A DNA stretch of 7,779 nt from JAFGSZ01 sp964492185 (GCA_964492185.1 CAZBJH010000143.1:1-7779); one strand, 5' to 3'. Numbered from the stretch's first letter, positions 1 through 6,544 are shown. Notes: generated by a model from the letters alone, not told the origin. A program made the numbers and translations.

Positions 1-37
1 ACAGTCATTTTAACCAGCAATCCAATTCTTTTGTGTT

Positions 38-274
38 ATGATACATGACATTAAGCACCCCGCTTGGGCAGACCTTATCAAAGGCAAATCCGACCCGGAA
101 ATATCCAGTTTCTCTTTAAAAATGAAACTTAATTCCTTACGTGATTTTTATAATAACGGATTTAAAAAAATTGACGAAGCCGTTAATGAACTCCATGATT
201 TTTGTAATAAATACGAAAAGATATACAGCAGTGACCTGCAAAAAATATTCGAAAACAAAAATACATCCATATGA
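38..274 (+). CDS. small hypothetical protein, 78 aa, coupled to the downstream FIST-like gene
   Basis: I do not recognise the family. The product is small, charged and apparently soluble, with no signal peptide or membrane segment. It begins with a HPAWADLIKGK segment (residues 7-17), followed by what look like helices rich in Lys, Asp, Glu and Asn. An in-frame stop at 11-13 lies just upstream, and ATG at 38 is the first conventional start after it, so the gene is complete at its 5' end. There is no clear Shine-Dalgarno sequence, which is common in Bacteroidota. Its stop codon overlaps the start of the next gene as ATGA (271-274), a classic sign of translational coupling. It is therefore probably co-expressed with, and possibly a partner of, that protein. 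The partner role is inference. Confidence 0.62.
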   Translation: MIHDIKHPAWADLIKGKSDPEISSFSLKMKLNSLRDFYNNGFKKIDEAVNELHDFCNKYEKIYSSDLQKIFENKNTSI

Positions 275-1266
275 ACCGAAAAGCAATTAATAAATTATGT
301 ACCGTGAGCGAAACAGCTCAAATGATCAATGATAAAAAAATATTGCTGTTGGCCGGACACGAAAAAGTCCTTAGTCAACTTCCCAAAGGGAAATGGATCG
401 GGGGAACCAGCCCGTATTTCATGGATATAGAAGGAGGGACATTTTCAAAAGAAAAAATATTTGTCACAGACCTGTCTGATTTTCAAAAGAACTACAGGAT
501 AAGTGCTTATCAGACGAGTGAAATGCAAAAGCTGCTTTCTGACCGTTACAGTAATGGTTTTACTTACCTGCTTATTCCGGCGTTCAGTGAAATTCATCAG
601 CATTTCGCACTGAAGGCTGAATCTATGCCCGGCTTATACGATACTCCGCTGGTAGGATGGATCACCGGAATTGATCTTGAAGAGCCGGGAGCAGCTCCGA
701 AAGCAGTAAACGGACAAACCGGCGAATTGCTTGATAATAAGGCCCTGGCGCTGCATATTGAACTGCCGGAAGGTAACATGGCGCAACTGGAAATCCTGAA
801 TATTTTCAGCCAGGGAAGTGGTGATGTGATCACCTTTGACAACGACGGATTTCAGTGTATTACCTGTAATGTCAATGGTACAGAAACCAAATTTGCTGAT
901 TATCTTTTGCAGAATAAAATCGATACACGACTGCCCCTGGTTGCGGATTATGCAGGTGCGCAAATCAATATCAGCATTCAGGAAATCGATGAAACAAACA
1001 AAAAAGTAAAATTTTACGCGCCCGTGCGTAAAGGTACCGAGTACCGGCTGTCACAACCGATGAACGATTATGTTACGGAATTTCTCAAGATCGTGCCTGA
1101 AGACAATACCAGCAATAACATTGTTATGTCGTGCAACTGCATCCTGAATTATTTGTATTCCAGCCTGGAAAATAAAAAGACCGGTGGTATGACAGGACCC
1201 GTAACCTTTGGCGAAATCGCCTATGTGCTGGTGAACCAGACGATGGTATATCTTAGTGTAGTGTAA
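271..1266 (+). CDS. FIST-like / DUF6976-like protein, 331 aa, putative sensory or ligand-binding
   Basis: Soluble protein without signal peptide or membrane helices. The N-terminal part contains KKILLLAGHEKVL (22-34) and a conserved-looking GKWIGGTSPYFM block (40-51). A central LIPAFSEIHQHFA segment (101-113) carries His109 and His111. The C-terminal part ends in FGEIAYVLVNQTMVYLSV (313-330), preceded by a Cys pair C288/C290 and another at C196/C199. The GNW/GKWIGGT-PYF block and the cysteine followed by FGEIA resemble FIST-type sensory domains and, from memory, the DUF6976 family. FIST domains are thought to bind small ligands and feed signal-transduction proteins. No kinase or receptor gene is visible here. 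The start overlaps the preceding stop (ATGA), and the gene is followed 20 bp later by a terminator, so the two genes close a transcription unit. The cysteine pairs could bind metal or be redox active; that is speculation. Confidence 0.68.
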   Translation: MNRKAINKLCTVSETAQMINDKKILLLAGHEKVLSQLPKGKWIGGTSPYFMDIEGGTFSKEKIFVTDLSDFQKNYRISAYQTSEMQKLLSDRYSNGFTYLLIPAFSEIHQHFALKAESMPGLYDTPLVGWITGIDLEEPGAAPKAVNGQTGELLDNKALALHIELPEGNMAQLEILNIFSQGSGDVITFDNDGFQCITCNVNGTETKFADYLLQNKIDTRLPLVADYAGAQINISIQEIDETNKKVKFYAPVRKGTEYRLSQPMNDYVTEFLKIVPEDNTSNNIVMSCNCILNYLYSSLENKKTGGMTGPVTFGEIAYVLVNQTMVYLSVV

Positions 1267-1286
1267 AAACAGGATATTAGTATAGC

Positions 1287-1319
1287 AAAGGCTGACTGTC
1301 ATTTACAGGCAGCTTTTTT
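1287..1319 (+). terminator. rho-independent terminator of the 38-1266 unit
   Basis: The arms GCTGACTGT (1291-1299) and ACAGGCAGC (1305-1313) pair with one A-G mismatch around a 5-nt loop. They are followed by six T (1314-1319) and preceded by AAAG, which extends the stem against the T run. It lies 20 bp after the stop of the FIST-like gene and is correctly oriented for it. It is also the likely landing signal of the intron remnant that begins a few bases downstream. Confidence 0.8.
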
Positions 1320-1323
1320 ATAT

Positions 1324-1482
1324 TTGCGCTCGGCATGGGCATTAGCTATAGGGTGAGAGTCCCGAACGCACTTTGACAGTGGGAAGCGTTAGCCAAGAGC
1401 AAGGGTGTCCATCGTGAGATGGAATCTGAAGGAAGCTGGCGGCAAAATCCCGGCCTGACGAACAGAAATTGCATATAAGGCT
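1324..1482 (+). mobile_element. group II intron remnant (class IIC), 5' part of domain I only
   Basis: The stretch reads like the start of a class C group II intron and follows my recollection of the Oceanobacillus iheyensis intron almost block by block. The blocks are CGGCATGGG (1331-1339), CTATAGGGTGAGAGTCCCGAAC (1346-1367), GTTAGCC (1388-1394), CAAGGGTGTCC (1400-1410), a CCATC/GATGG stem with a GTGA tetraloop (1409-1422), GGAATCTGAAGGAAGC (1421-1436), then CTGA, GAACA and CATATAAGGCT (1472-1482). The stem AACGC/GCGTT (1365-1369 with 1386-1390) keeps pairing where the Oceanobacillus sequence has other bases, which supports real RNA ancestry. Similarity stops soon after 1482. There is no reverse transcriptase ORF, and I find no domain V or VI before trkA. 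The expected 5' GTGYG reads TTGCG at 1324-1328. It should be unable to splice. Class IIC introns insert behind terminator hairpins, as here. The 3' limit is approximate. Confidence 0.82.
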
Positions 1483-1483
1483 T

Positions 1484-1512
1484 AAGGTTACCGGGACCCG
1501 ATTTTTAACCTT
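1484..1512 (+). other. hairpin at the broken edge of the intron remnant
   Basis: AAGGTTA (1484-1490) is perfectly complementary to TAACCTT (1506-1512), with a 15-nt loop that contains the small palindrome CGGGACCCG (1492-1500). It sits where domain I of an intact intron would continue toward the EBS1 region. It may be a shortened intron stem, a junction created by deletion, or chance. There is no T run that would make it a convincing terminator. Confidence 0.35.
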
Positions 1513-1748
1513 CAAACAATTCAGCGGGCGCGTATTATCACCTTGTATCAATATAATCTGCCTGATTTGAACAGACGGGAGTAACGACAATCATACAAAA
1601 AAAGGGAAAAGATTTGGAATATTGATTTTATAATACGTTACTTTGCTTGTTATTTTTTAATGGTAATTCAGAGCCCGATAAAACTATGCAAGTTGATCGC
1701 GGTATAGAAAAATCAGGTTGTCGATATTGATTTTTGTGTTTGTTTGAT
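1513..1748. other. non-coding stretch between the intron remnant and trkA
   Basis: I see no credible gene here. It is AT-rich after about 1590 and holds the likely trkA promoter and leader. I looked for the intron's domain V (GAGC...GTTC-type hairpin), domain VI and a 3' splice junction and found none. A GAGCCC at 1670-1675 has no matching closing strand. No known riboswitch motif was recognised in the trkA leader. Confidence 0.5.
1613..1645 (+). promoter_or_regulatory. possible Bacteroidota-type promoter for trkA-trkH
   Basis: TTTG at 1613-1616 and TACTTTG at 1639-1645 roughly resemble the Bacteroidota -33 (TTTG) and -7 (TAnnTTTG) elements, with a 22-bp spacer. The -7 match is one base short of consensus. 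It would leave a leader of about 110 nt before trkA. This is a weak call on motif resemblance only. Confidence 0.25.
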
Positions 1749-1753
1749 AAGGA
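1749..1753 (+). promoter_or_regulatory. ribosome binding site of trkA
   Basis: AAGGA lies 8 nt before the ATG at 1762. It is the clearest Shine-Dalgarno-like sequence in the window and supports that start codon. Confidence 0.5.
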
Positions 1754-1761
1754 TATAAGTA

Positions 1762-3105
1762 ATGAAAATTATTGTTGCAGGAGCCGGAGCTGTTGGGTCT
1801 CATCTGGCGAAGATGCTTAGTCAGGAAAATCATGATATTGTATTGATTGACCCTGATGAGGAAAAACTGAAACAGGTTGGCGCCAGCCTTGATGTATTAA
1901 CACGCGCGGGATCAGCTACTTCCATAAGCCTTTTAATGGATTCGGATATTAAGAATGCTGATCTGTTTATTGCTGTAGCAACATCCGAAGAAACAAATAT
2001 TACGGCTTCAATACTGGGAAAGAAGCTTGGGGCCAAGAAAACCATTGCCCGGATTGATAATCAGGAATACCTTTATTCCAAATATAAGGAACATTTTACC
2101 AGCCTTGGAATTGATTATCTTATTTATCCGGAGAAAATTGCATCCCGTGAGCTGGTGGGATTGATCCAGCAGTCGGGTACACTTGAGTTTGTAGATTTTT
2201 CGGGCGGAATGCTGAATATGTTTACCATTAAGCTTGAAGAAGATGCTCCAATGATCAACAAAACCCTTGAAGAGGCTTCGGAAGAAATTCAGAAACATGA
2301 GTATCGTGCTGTTGCTATTACGCGTAACGGAAAAACCATTATCCCGAGGGGAGATGATACATTTTTACCCGGGGATCATGTATATATTGTATCAAATCAA
2401 CCCGGGATTAATGATTTAATGGGAGAATATTCGGGCAAGAAAAAATTCGATATCAGGGATATTATGATACTGGGGGGGAGCCGGATAGGAATGCTTACTG
2501 CTAAAGAACTGGGCACCCAGCATAATGTCAAGCTGATCGAGATTAACAGGGAAAAGAGTTACCTGTTATCCAATTTGTTGAACAATACCCTTGTTATCAA
2601 CGGTGACGGGCGGGATATGAACCTGATGACAGAGGAAGGATTAAAGAAAATGGATGCTTTTATTGCTGTTACAGGTGATTCCGAAACAAACATACTTTCC
2701 TGTTTATTGGCCAGGCACATGGGCGTGAAAAAAACAATTGCTGAGGTAGAGAATCTTGATTATATATCACTTGCTGAAAATATGGGGATTGATACGATCA
2801 TCAATAAGAAGTTGATCACGGCAAGCAGGATATTCAGGTTTACTACAAGTAAGGGTGTGTCTTCTGTTAAATGCCTTACCGGTACCGATGCTGAAGTACT
2901 TGAGTTTATTGTCAAGTCCGGGTCAAAGATCACACAGGGTCCTTTAAACAAGGTAGGCCTGCCGAAAGATTCCATCGTGGGTGGTGTGATAAGGGGCGAA
3001 AAGAGTTTTATTGCTAATGGATACACATTGATCAAACCGGATGACCGTGTAATGATATTTTGTTTACCATCTGCCATTAGTAAAATAGGCAAGTTTTTCA
3101 ATTAA
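1762..3105 (+). CDS. trkA: Trk system potassium uptake protein TrkA (two RCK units)
   Basis: Cytoplasmic regulatory subunit that binds NAD(H) and nucleotides and forms a gating ring under the TrkH potassium pore. The 447 residues match the usual length of two-unit TrkA proteins. First RCK_N/Rossmann domain: residues 1 to about 118, with GAGAVG at 7-12 and the acidic residue D30 at the end of the second strand. First RCK_C: about 140-222. Second Rossmann domain: about 231-350, with GGSRIG at 238-243, E260 in the acidic position and GDGRD at 281-285. Second RCK_C: about 370-447. The second glycine motif lacks the usual first glycine pattern (GGSRIG rather than GxGxxG), so the second site may bind nucleotide differently. 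ATG at 1762 is preceded by AAGGA and begins directly with the first beta strand, so the start is secure. trkH follows after 11 bp, clearly in the same operon. Confidence 0.95.
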   Translation: MKIIVAGAGAVGSHLAKMLSQENHDIVLIDPDEEKLKQVGASLDVLTRAGSATSISLLMDSDIKNADLFIAVATSEETNITASILGKKLGAKKTIARIDNQEYLYSKYKEHFTSLGIDYLIYPEKIASRELVGLIQQSGTLEFVDFSGGMLNMFTIKLEEDAPMINKTLEEASEEIQKHEYRAVAITRNGKTIIPRGDDTFLPGDHVYIVSNQPGINDLMGEYSGKKKFDIRDIMILGGSRIGMLTAKELGTQHNVKLIEINREKSYLLSNLLNNTLVINGDGRDMNLMTEEGLKKMDAFIAVTGDSETNILSCLLARHMGVKKTIAEVENLDYISLAENMGIDTIINKKLITASRIFRFTTSKGVSSVKCLTGTDAEVLEFIVKSGSKITQGPLNKVGLPKDSIVGGVIRGEKSFIANGYTLIKPDDRVMIFCLPSAISKIGKFFN

Positions 3106-3116
3106 AAGCTTATTGC

Positions 3117-4565
3117 ATGTTGAACTATAAGGCCATTGGGTTCATTACAGGTGTGCTTTTACTTATAGAAGGTCTGTTCATGGCTTCTGCGGTGTTTGTG
3201 TCGGTAATTTATTCCGAACATGCAAGCTGGCCTGTTTTTTTGTCCTCTATGATTACCCTCTTTTGCGGGGCATTATTGTGGCTTGTTTTCCGGAGATCTG
3301 ATAAAAGTTTCAGTAAACGCGAAGGATATATTATTGTTACTTTGGGATGGATATTATTTTCCTGTTTTGGGGCGATTCCTTTTTTTATTTCGGGGGAAAT
3401 ACCATCTTTCACTGATGCTTTTTTTGAGACAATATCGGGATTTACCACTACGGGAGCTTCCATTTTGACCGATATTGAGTCACTACCCAAATATTTGTTG
3501 TACTGGCGAAGTCTCATACAATGGCTTGGAGGGATGGGGATTATTGTGCTTTCACTGGTTATTCTGCCCATACTGGGCATAGGTGGTATGCAATTATTCA
3601 TTGCCGAGGTGCCCGGACCGACACCTGATAAGATCCATCCGCGAATTAAGGAAACAGCAAAGAGATTATGGGGCATTTATGTTTTTTTCACCTGTGCAGA
3701 GACTCTGCTTTTATGGCTTGGCGGAATGAGTTTTTTCGATGCCTTAAATCACTCTTTCACAACAATGGCCACAGGAGGGTATTCTACCAAACAAGCCAGT
3801 ATTGCATATTTTGATTCACCTTTTATACATTATGTCATAACGATTTTTATGATCTTTGCCGGCATTAATTTCACCCTTTCATATTTTGCTTTGCATTTGA
3901 GATTCAAATTGATTCTTCGTGATGAAGAGTTTCGGTTTTATATAGGATTTATAGTTATATTTACTATTCTCATCACTCTAATTCTTTCACTTAATATTGA
4001 TCAGCCTTTTGAACAGTCTTTTCGTCAATCTCTTTTTCAGGTCGTATCAATTTTAACCACTACAGGATATACAACTACAAATTATATTGAATGGATGCCA
4101 ATCGGAATTGTATTTGTATTTTTGCTTATGTTTTTTGGGGGATCGGCAGGATCCACCGGGGGAAGTGTTAAGATAATCAGAGTAGTCCTTTTACTTAAAA
4201 ACAGTATTCTGGAACTGAAACGACTGATCCATCCCAATGCAGTTATACCTGTAAGGATGAACAGGCAGGCTGTACCTACCGGGACTGTTCATAATGTGCT
4301 AGCCTTTGTTTCCTTGTATATTTTTCTTGTGATGATCGGAATTATTGTGATTTCAGCGATGGGTTACGACCTTGAATCTTCACTGGGTGCTGTTGGTGCT
4401 ACACTGGGCAATATCGGACCCGGCCTGGGTGTGGTAGGGCCGATAGAAAATTATGCTCATTTTCCTGGCATTGGGAAATGGTTTTTGTCATTCCTCATGC
4501 TTATAGGTCGTTTGGAACTTTTCACCGTTCTGGTGTTGTTTTCATCCCATTTCTGGAAAAAGTGA
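3117..4565 (+). CDS. trkH: Trk system potassium uptake protein TrkH (pore subunit)
   Basis: Integral inner-membrane potassium translocator of the SKT superfamily; 482 residues is normal for TrkH. The four pore-loop/filter regions are visible in order: SGFTTTGAS (107-115), TTMATGGYST (215-224), ILTTTGYTTT (312-321) and ATLGNIGPGLG (428-438). Hydrophobic helices flank each loop. The intramembrane gating loop GGSAGSTGGS (341-350), characteristic of TrkH, lies after the third filter. The C-terminal IGRLELFTVL block (463-472) is also typical. The last two residues are Lys-Lys. The start is 11 bp after the trkA stop with only a weak ribosome site, so translation may depend on trkA. The gene meets the minus-strand YciO-like gene tail to tail with no intervening base. 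No terminator fits between the genes. Confidence 0.95.
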   Translation: MLNYKAIGFITGVLLLIEGLFMASAVFVSVIYSEHASWPVFLSSMITLFCGALLWLVFRRSDKSFSKREGYIIVTLGWILFSCFGAIPFFISGEIPSFTDAFFETISGFTTTGASILTDIESLPKYLLYWRSLIQWLGGMGIIVLSLVILPILGIGGMQLFIAEVPGPTPDKIHPRIKETAKRLWGIYVFFTCAETLLLWLGGMSFFDALNHSFTTMATGGYSTKQASIAYFDSPFIHYVITIFMIFAGINFTLSYFALHLRFKLILRDEEFRFYIGFIVIFTILITLILSLNIDQPFEQSFRQSLFQVVSILTTTGYTTTNYIEWMPIGIVFVFLLMFFGGSAGSTGGSVKIIRVVLLLKNSILELKRLIHPNAVIPVRMNRQAVPTGTVHNVLAFVSLYIFLVMIGIIVISAMGYDLESSLGAVGATLGNIGPGLGVVGPIENYAHFPGIGKWFLSFLMLIGRLELFTVLVLFSSHFWKK

Positions 4566-5180
4566 TCAGTATTCCAGATTGCCAATACCTTCCCTGATGA
4601 TTTCGGGTACCTCTTCGGTACAGTCGATCACTGTTGAAGGTACATTATTTCCATAACCGCCATCAATAACAATATCAACAACCGACTTGTATTTTTCATG
4701 AATTAATTCAGGATCAGTTGTATATTCAAGTACGTCATCATCATCGTGTATGGATGTGGTTACAATAGGATTTCCAAGTACCCGCACAATTTCAAGTGCT
4801 ATATTATTGTCCGGTACACGTATCCCCACCGTTCGCTTTTTGTTTTTAAACAATTTGGGCACACGGTTATTGGCATGCAGAATAAATGTATAAGGCCCCG
4901 GAAGGTATTTTTTCATTAATCTGAATGTATTGTTATCAACCAGTTTTGTAAAATCGGAAAGATGGCTCAGGTCGTAACAAATAAATGAAAAATTGGTTTT
5001 TTCTGGGTGAACACCCTTGATCCTTGCAACTTTTTCCACCGCTTTGGGATTAAAGATATCACACCCCAAACCATATACAGTGTCAGTTGGGTAGATGATC
5101 ACACCCCCTTTTTGCAGGGTTTCAACAACAGTATTAATTTGTCTTGATGACGGATTTTCAGGATGGATTTTTAACAGCAT
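4566..5180 (-). CDS. YciO/YrdC/Sua5-family protein (L-threonylcarbamoyladenylate synthase-like), 204 aa
   Basis: YrdC-fold protein of about the length of E. coli YciO, without the extra C-terminal Sua5 domain. Motifs: IIYPTDTVYGLG (28-39), RIKGVHP (53-59), LPGPYT (93-98), VGIRVP (118-123), IVTTS (139-143), PSTVID (181-186) and IREGIG (195-200). Family members TsaC/Sua5 make threonylcarbamoyl-AMP from threonine, bicarbonate and ATP for the t6A modification of tRNAs reading ANN codons. In TsaC/Sua5 the second motif usually reads KxR (often KGRP); here it is KGVHP, so the arginine is missing, as in YciO-type paralogues, and the NFSFIC segment (63-68) also looks YciO-like. I therefore hesitate to name it tsaC. 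It may be YciO-like with a different or reduced activity. Its ATG at 5180 has no clear ribosome site. Confidence 0.88.
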   Translation of the reverse strand: MLLKIHPENPSSRQINTVVETLQKGGVIIYPTDTVYGLGCDIFNPKAVEKVARIKGVHPEKTNFSFICYDLSHLSDFTKLVDNNTFRLMKKYLPGPYTFILHANNRVPKLFKNKKRTVGIRVPDNNIALEIVRVLGNPIVTTSIHDDDDVLEYTTDPELIHEKYKSVVDIVIDGGYGNNVPSTVIDCTEEVPEIIREGIGNLEY

Positions 5181-5217
5181 AAGAATATGGATGAAAGGTT
5201 ACACAAAGTCATAATTC

Positions 5218-5225
5218 CAAATGTA
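5218..5225 (-). promoter_or_regulatory. possible -7 promoter element of the YciO-like gene
   Basis: On the minus strand the bases read TACATTTG, an exact match to the Bacteroidota -7 consensus TAnnTTTG, about 38 nt before the ATG at 5180. No good TTTG occurs at the expected -33 distance; the nearest upstream TTTG is only 11 nt away. The call rests on one element. Confidence 0.35.
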
Positions 5226-5355
5226 TAAAATTATAACAAAGACGGAATAATAAAGTTTAGTAATTTGGGTTTTGTGATTCCTTATTAATGAATATGCTTA
5301 TCCATCAATGTTTTAATACATAAAAAGATCGTTAGAGTTTCTCAATAAACTCATA
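5226..5355. other. AT-rich intergenic stretch with no recognised gene
   Basis: Low-GC sequence between the YciO-like promoter region and the inverted-repeat element. No ORF, tRNA-like fold or terminator was recognised. Short ATAAAGTTT similarity to the element's arm near 5248 is too brief to count as another copy. Confidence 0.4.
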
Positions 5356-5373
5356 GTGTTTGTCTATAAAGTT
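5356..5373 (+). repeat. extra copy of the left arm of the 123-bp inverted-repeat element
   Basis: GTGTTTGTCTATAAAGTT matches the outer 18 bases of the left arm at 5396-5413 at 15 positions. It also matches the reverse complement of the right arm (5501-5518) at 15 positions, and all three differences from the right arm are T for C. It is preceded by TA (5354-5355), and the right arm is followed by TA (5519-5520). It could be the true outer end of a larger element, or the relic of a second insertion. Confidence 0.6.
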
Positions 5374-5395
5374 GCCAAAATGTTTAATTGGTCAT

Positions 5396-5518
5396 GTGTC
5401 TGTTCATAAAGTTTCATTTGCAAGGCTCGCGCGGTCCGAAAACGCGGAGTTTACTAATCGTAAATGAGCAATTTTCGGACAAGCGTAACGCGGCAAATGG
5501 GACTTTATGGACAGACAC
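5396..5518. mobile_element. MITE-like inverted-repeat element, 123 bp, symmetric long hairpin
   Basis: Two 26-nt arms (5396-5421 and 5493-5518) match as inverted repeats at 23 of 26 positions. Inside, GTCCGAAAA (5434-5442) pairs exactly with TTTTCGGAC (5472-5480), and TTTAC (5450-5454) pairs with GTAAA (5460-5464) around a 5-nt loop. The layout is exactly symmetric: 26+12+9+12+5+12+9+12+26. The 12-nt spacers on the two sides are of equal length but mostly not complementary. All three outer-arm differences become G-U pairs in plus-strand RNA. There is no ORF inside. Size, terminal inverted repeats and lack of coding sequence fit a MITE mobilised in trans; no convincing target duplication flanks 5396-5518 itself. 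It begins 10 bp beyond the stop of the minus-strand gene ending at 5529 and may also act as its transcript end. The transposase family is unknown to me. Confidence 0.72.
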
Positions 5519-5528
5519 TAGTTAGTGT

Positions 5529-6494
5529 TTAACGGAATTCGTATGTGTATTTTGTAATAACCTTGAAATCCGTGCTTGGAAAATATGTTACAACACCAGT
5601 GCATATTCCTTTTTTATTGTAGTTATATGTTTTGGTAGAAAAATCATCTTCCGGTCCTCTGCGCCATTTCATCTCCGCGATATTATTTTTCCCGTCATAT
5701 GAATAGCTTTTTTTTATGAACTTTTCATCAGTGGGATTATCCTCTATAATTTCGGTGAGATCACCTGTGGAACTGTACCTGTAATCAATAGAATAAAATT
5801 GTACATCGCCACGATACTTTTTCTCGTTTCTCAGTAAACCGGTATTGTCGTATTCGTAAATCTTATTTTCAGTTACCTGCCCTGTATTATCCAGTAATCT
5901 TTCTTCCAACAGGTTTTCATCTTCATCGTATATCATCATAAGAGATGATACAAGCTTACCTCCTGCATTGAAAATTTCCACCCTGGTATGGTTTCCTTCA
6001 TGAGTAAACGTTCTCTTTTCATCAAGCCGGCCTTCAAGATAATACCTGATCTCGGTCAGCTTTCCTTTATCGTTGTATTCAAACTTATTCACAAAGTTTT
6101 CAGTGCCATTATACCCCTTTTCTACAAGTAGATTGCCATTTTTATCATATTCCGAATTTTTCTTATAGGTTATTACCAGTGCACCGCCTTTTCTTCTGGT
6201 ATATTCTGTTCTGAAACCGGCATGATTATAATCATAGGTTTCCAGGGTCAGGGTATCCTTCGACTGGTAGGTGATCATTTCAATGACTTTACCGTTTGTA
6301 TTATATCTGGTAAATGCGGTCTTTTGTTCCGGCGAATGCAACTTGCCTTTCATAAATGATTTATCCAGTTGCATTTGACTTTCGATATTGTTTTTTATGA
6401 TGTATTCCCTATGCTTCTCGTCAATACCGGGTTGTGCCTGTAATATTACCAGACCGGTAACCATTACAATTGATAATACAAGATATTTTTTCAT
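5529..6494 (-). CDS. exported YD/RHS-like repeat protein, 321 aa
   Basis: The N-terminus has a classic signal peptide: MKK, a hydrophobic stretch to about residue 18, and a likely signal peptidase I site at LQA|Q (20/21), so the protein is probably periplasmic or surface-exposed. There is no lipobox cysteine. From about residue 62 it consists of beta-hairpin-like repeats of the YD/RHS kind, each roughly Y-(D/N)-x-x-G-x-(L/K) followed by charged strands. Examples are YNTNGKV (64-70), YDKNGNL (116-122), YNDKGKL (140-146), YDNTGLL (215-221), YSSTGDL (240-246) and YNKKGIC (292-298). Many Bacteroidota encode such small secreted proteins of unknown role. It lacks the polymorphic-toxin core of true RHS proteins. 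The ATG at 6494 starts the signal peptide directly. There is no good ribosome site. Its stop lies beside the MITE-like element. Confidence 0.75.
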   Translation of the reverse strand: MKKYLVLSIVMVTGLVILQAQPGIDEKHREYIIKNNIESQMQLDKSFMKGKLHSPEQKTAFTRYNTNGKVIEMITYQSKDTLTLETYDYNHAGFRTEYTRRKGGALVITYKKNSEYDKNGNLLVEKGYNGTENFVNKFEYNDKGKLTEIRYYLEGRLDEKRTFTHEGNHTRVEIFNAGGKLVSSLMMIYDEDENLLEERLLDNTGQVTENKIYEYDNTGLLRNEKKYRGDVQFYSIDYRYSSTGDLTEIIEDNPTDEKFIKKSYSYDGKNNIAEMKWRRGPEDDFSTKTYNYNKKGICTGVVTYFPSTDFKVITKYTYEFR

Positions 6495-6544
6495 CTGTCT
6501 GCTATTTTAACTAATTGATTATGAGCTATTAAAAAATTAGAAAA

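Noticed and set aside
634..963. 109-codon minus-strand open frame inside the FIST-like gene
   Set aside because: Shadow of a plus-strand gene with coherent family motifs.
1342..1590. 82-codon minus-strand open frame across the intron remnant
   Set aside because: The sequence is explained by conserved intron RNA structure on the plus strand.
1324..1761. Intact, splicing group II intron
   Set aside because: No reverse transcriptase, no domain V or VI, no 3' junction, and a changed first nucleotide.
1621..1761. Riboswitch in the trkA leader
   Set aside because: I could not recognise a c-di-AMP (ydaO) or other known aptamer core in the sequence.
2760..3101. 113-codon minus-strand open frame inside trkA
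   Set aside because: Antisense to the well-conserved second RCK unit; no independent evidence for expression.
3209..3676. 155-codon minus-strand open frame inside trkH
   Set aside because: It is antisense to a clear TrkH coding sequence covering the first filter loop; its product has no recognisable motif and is a shadow frame.
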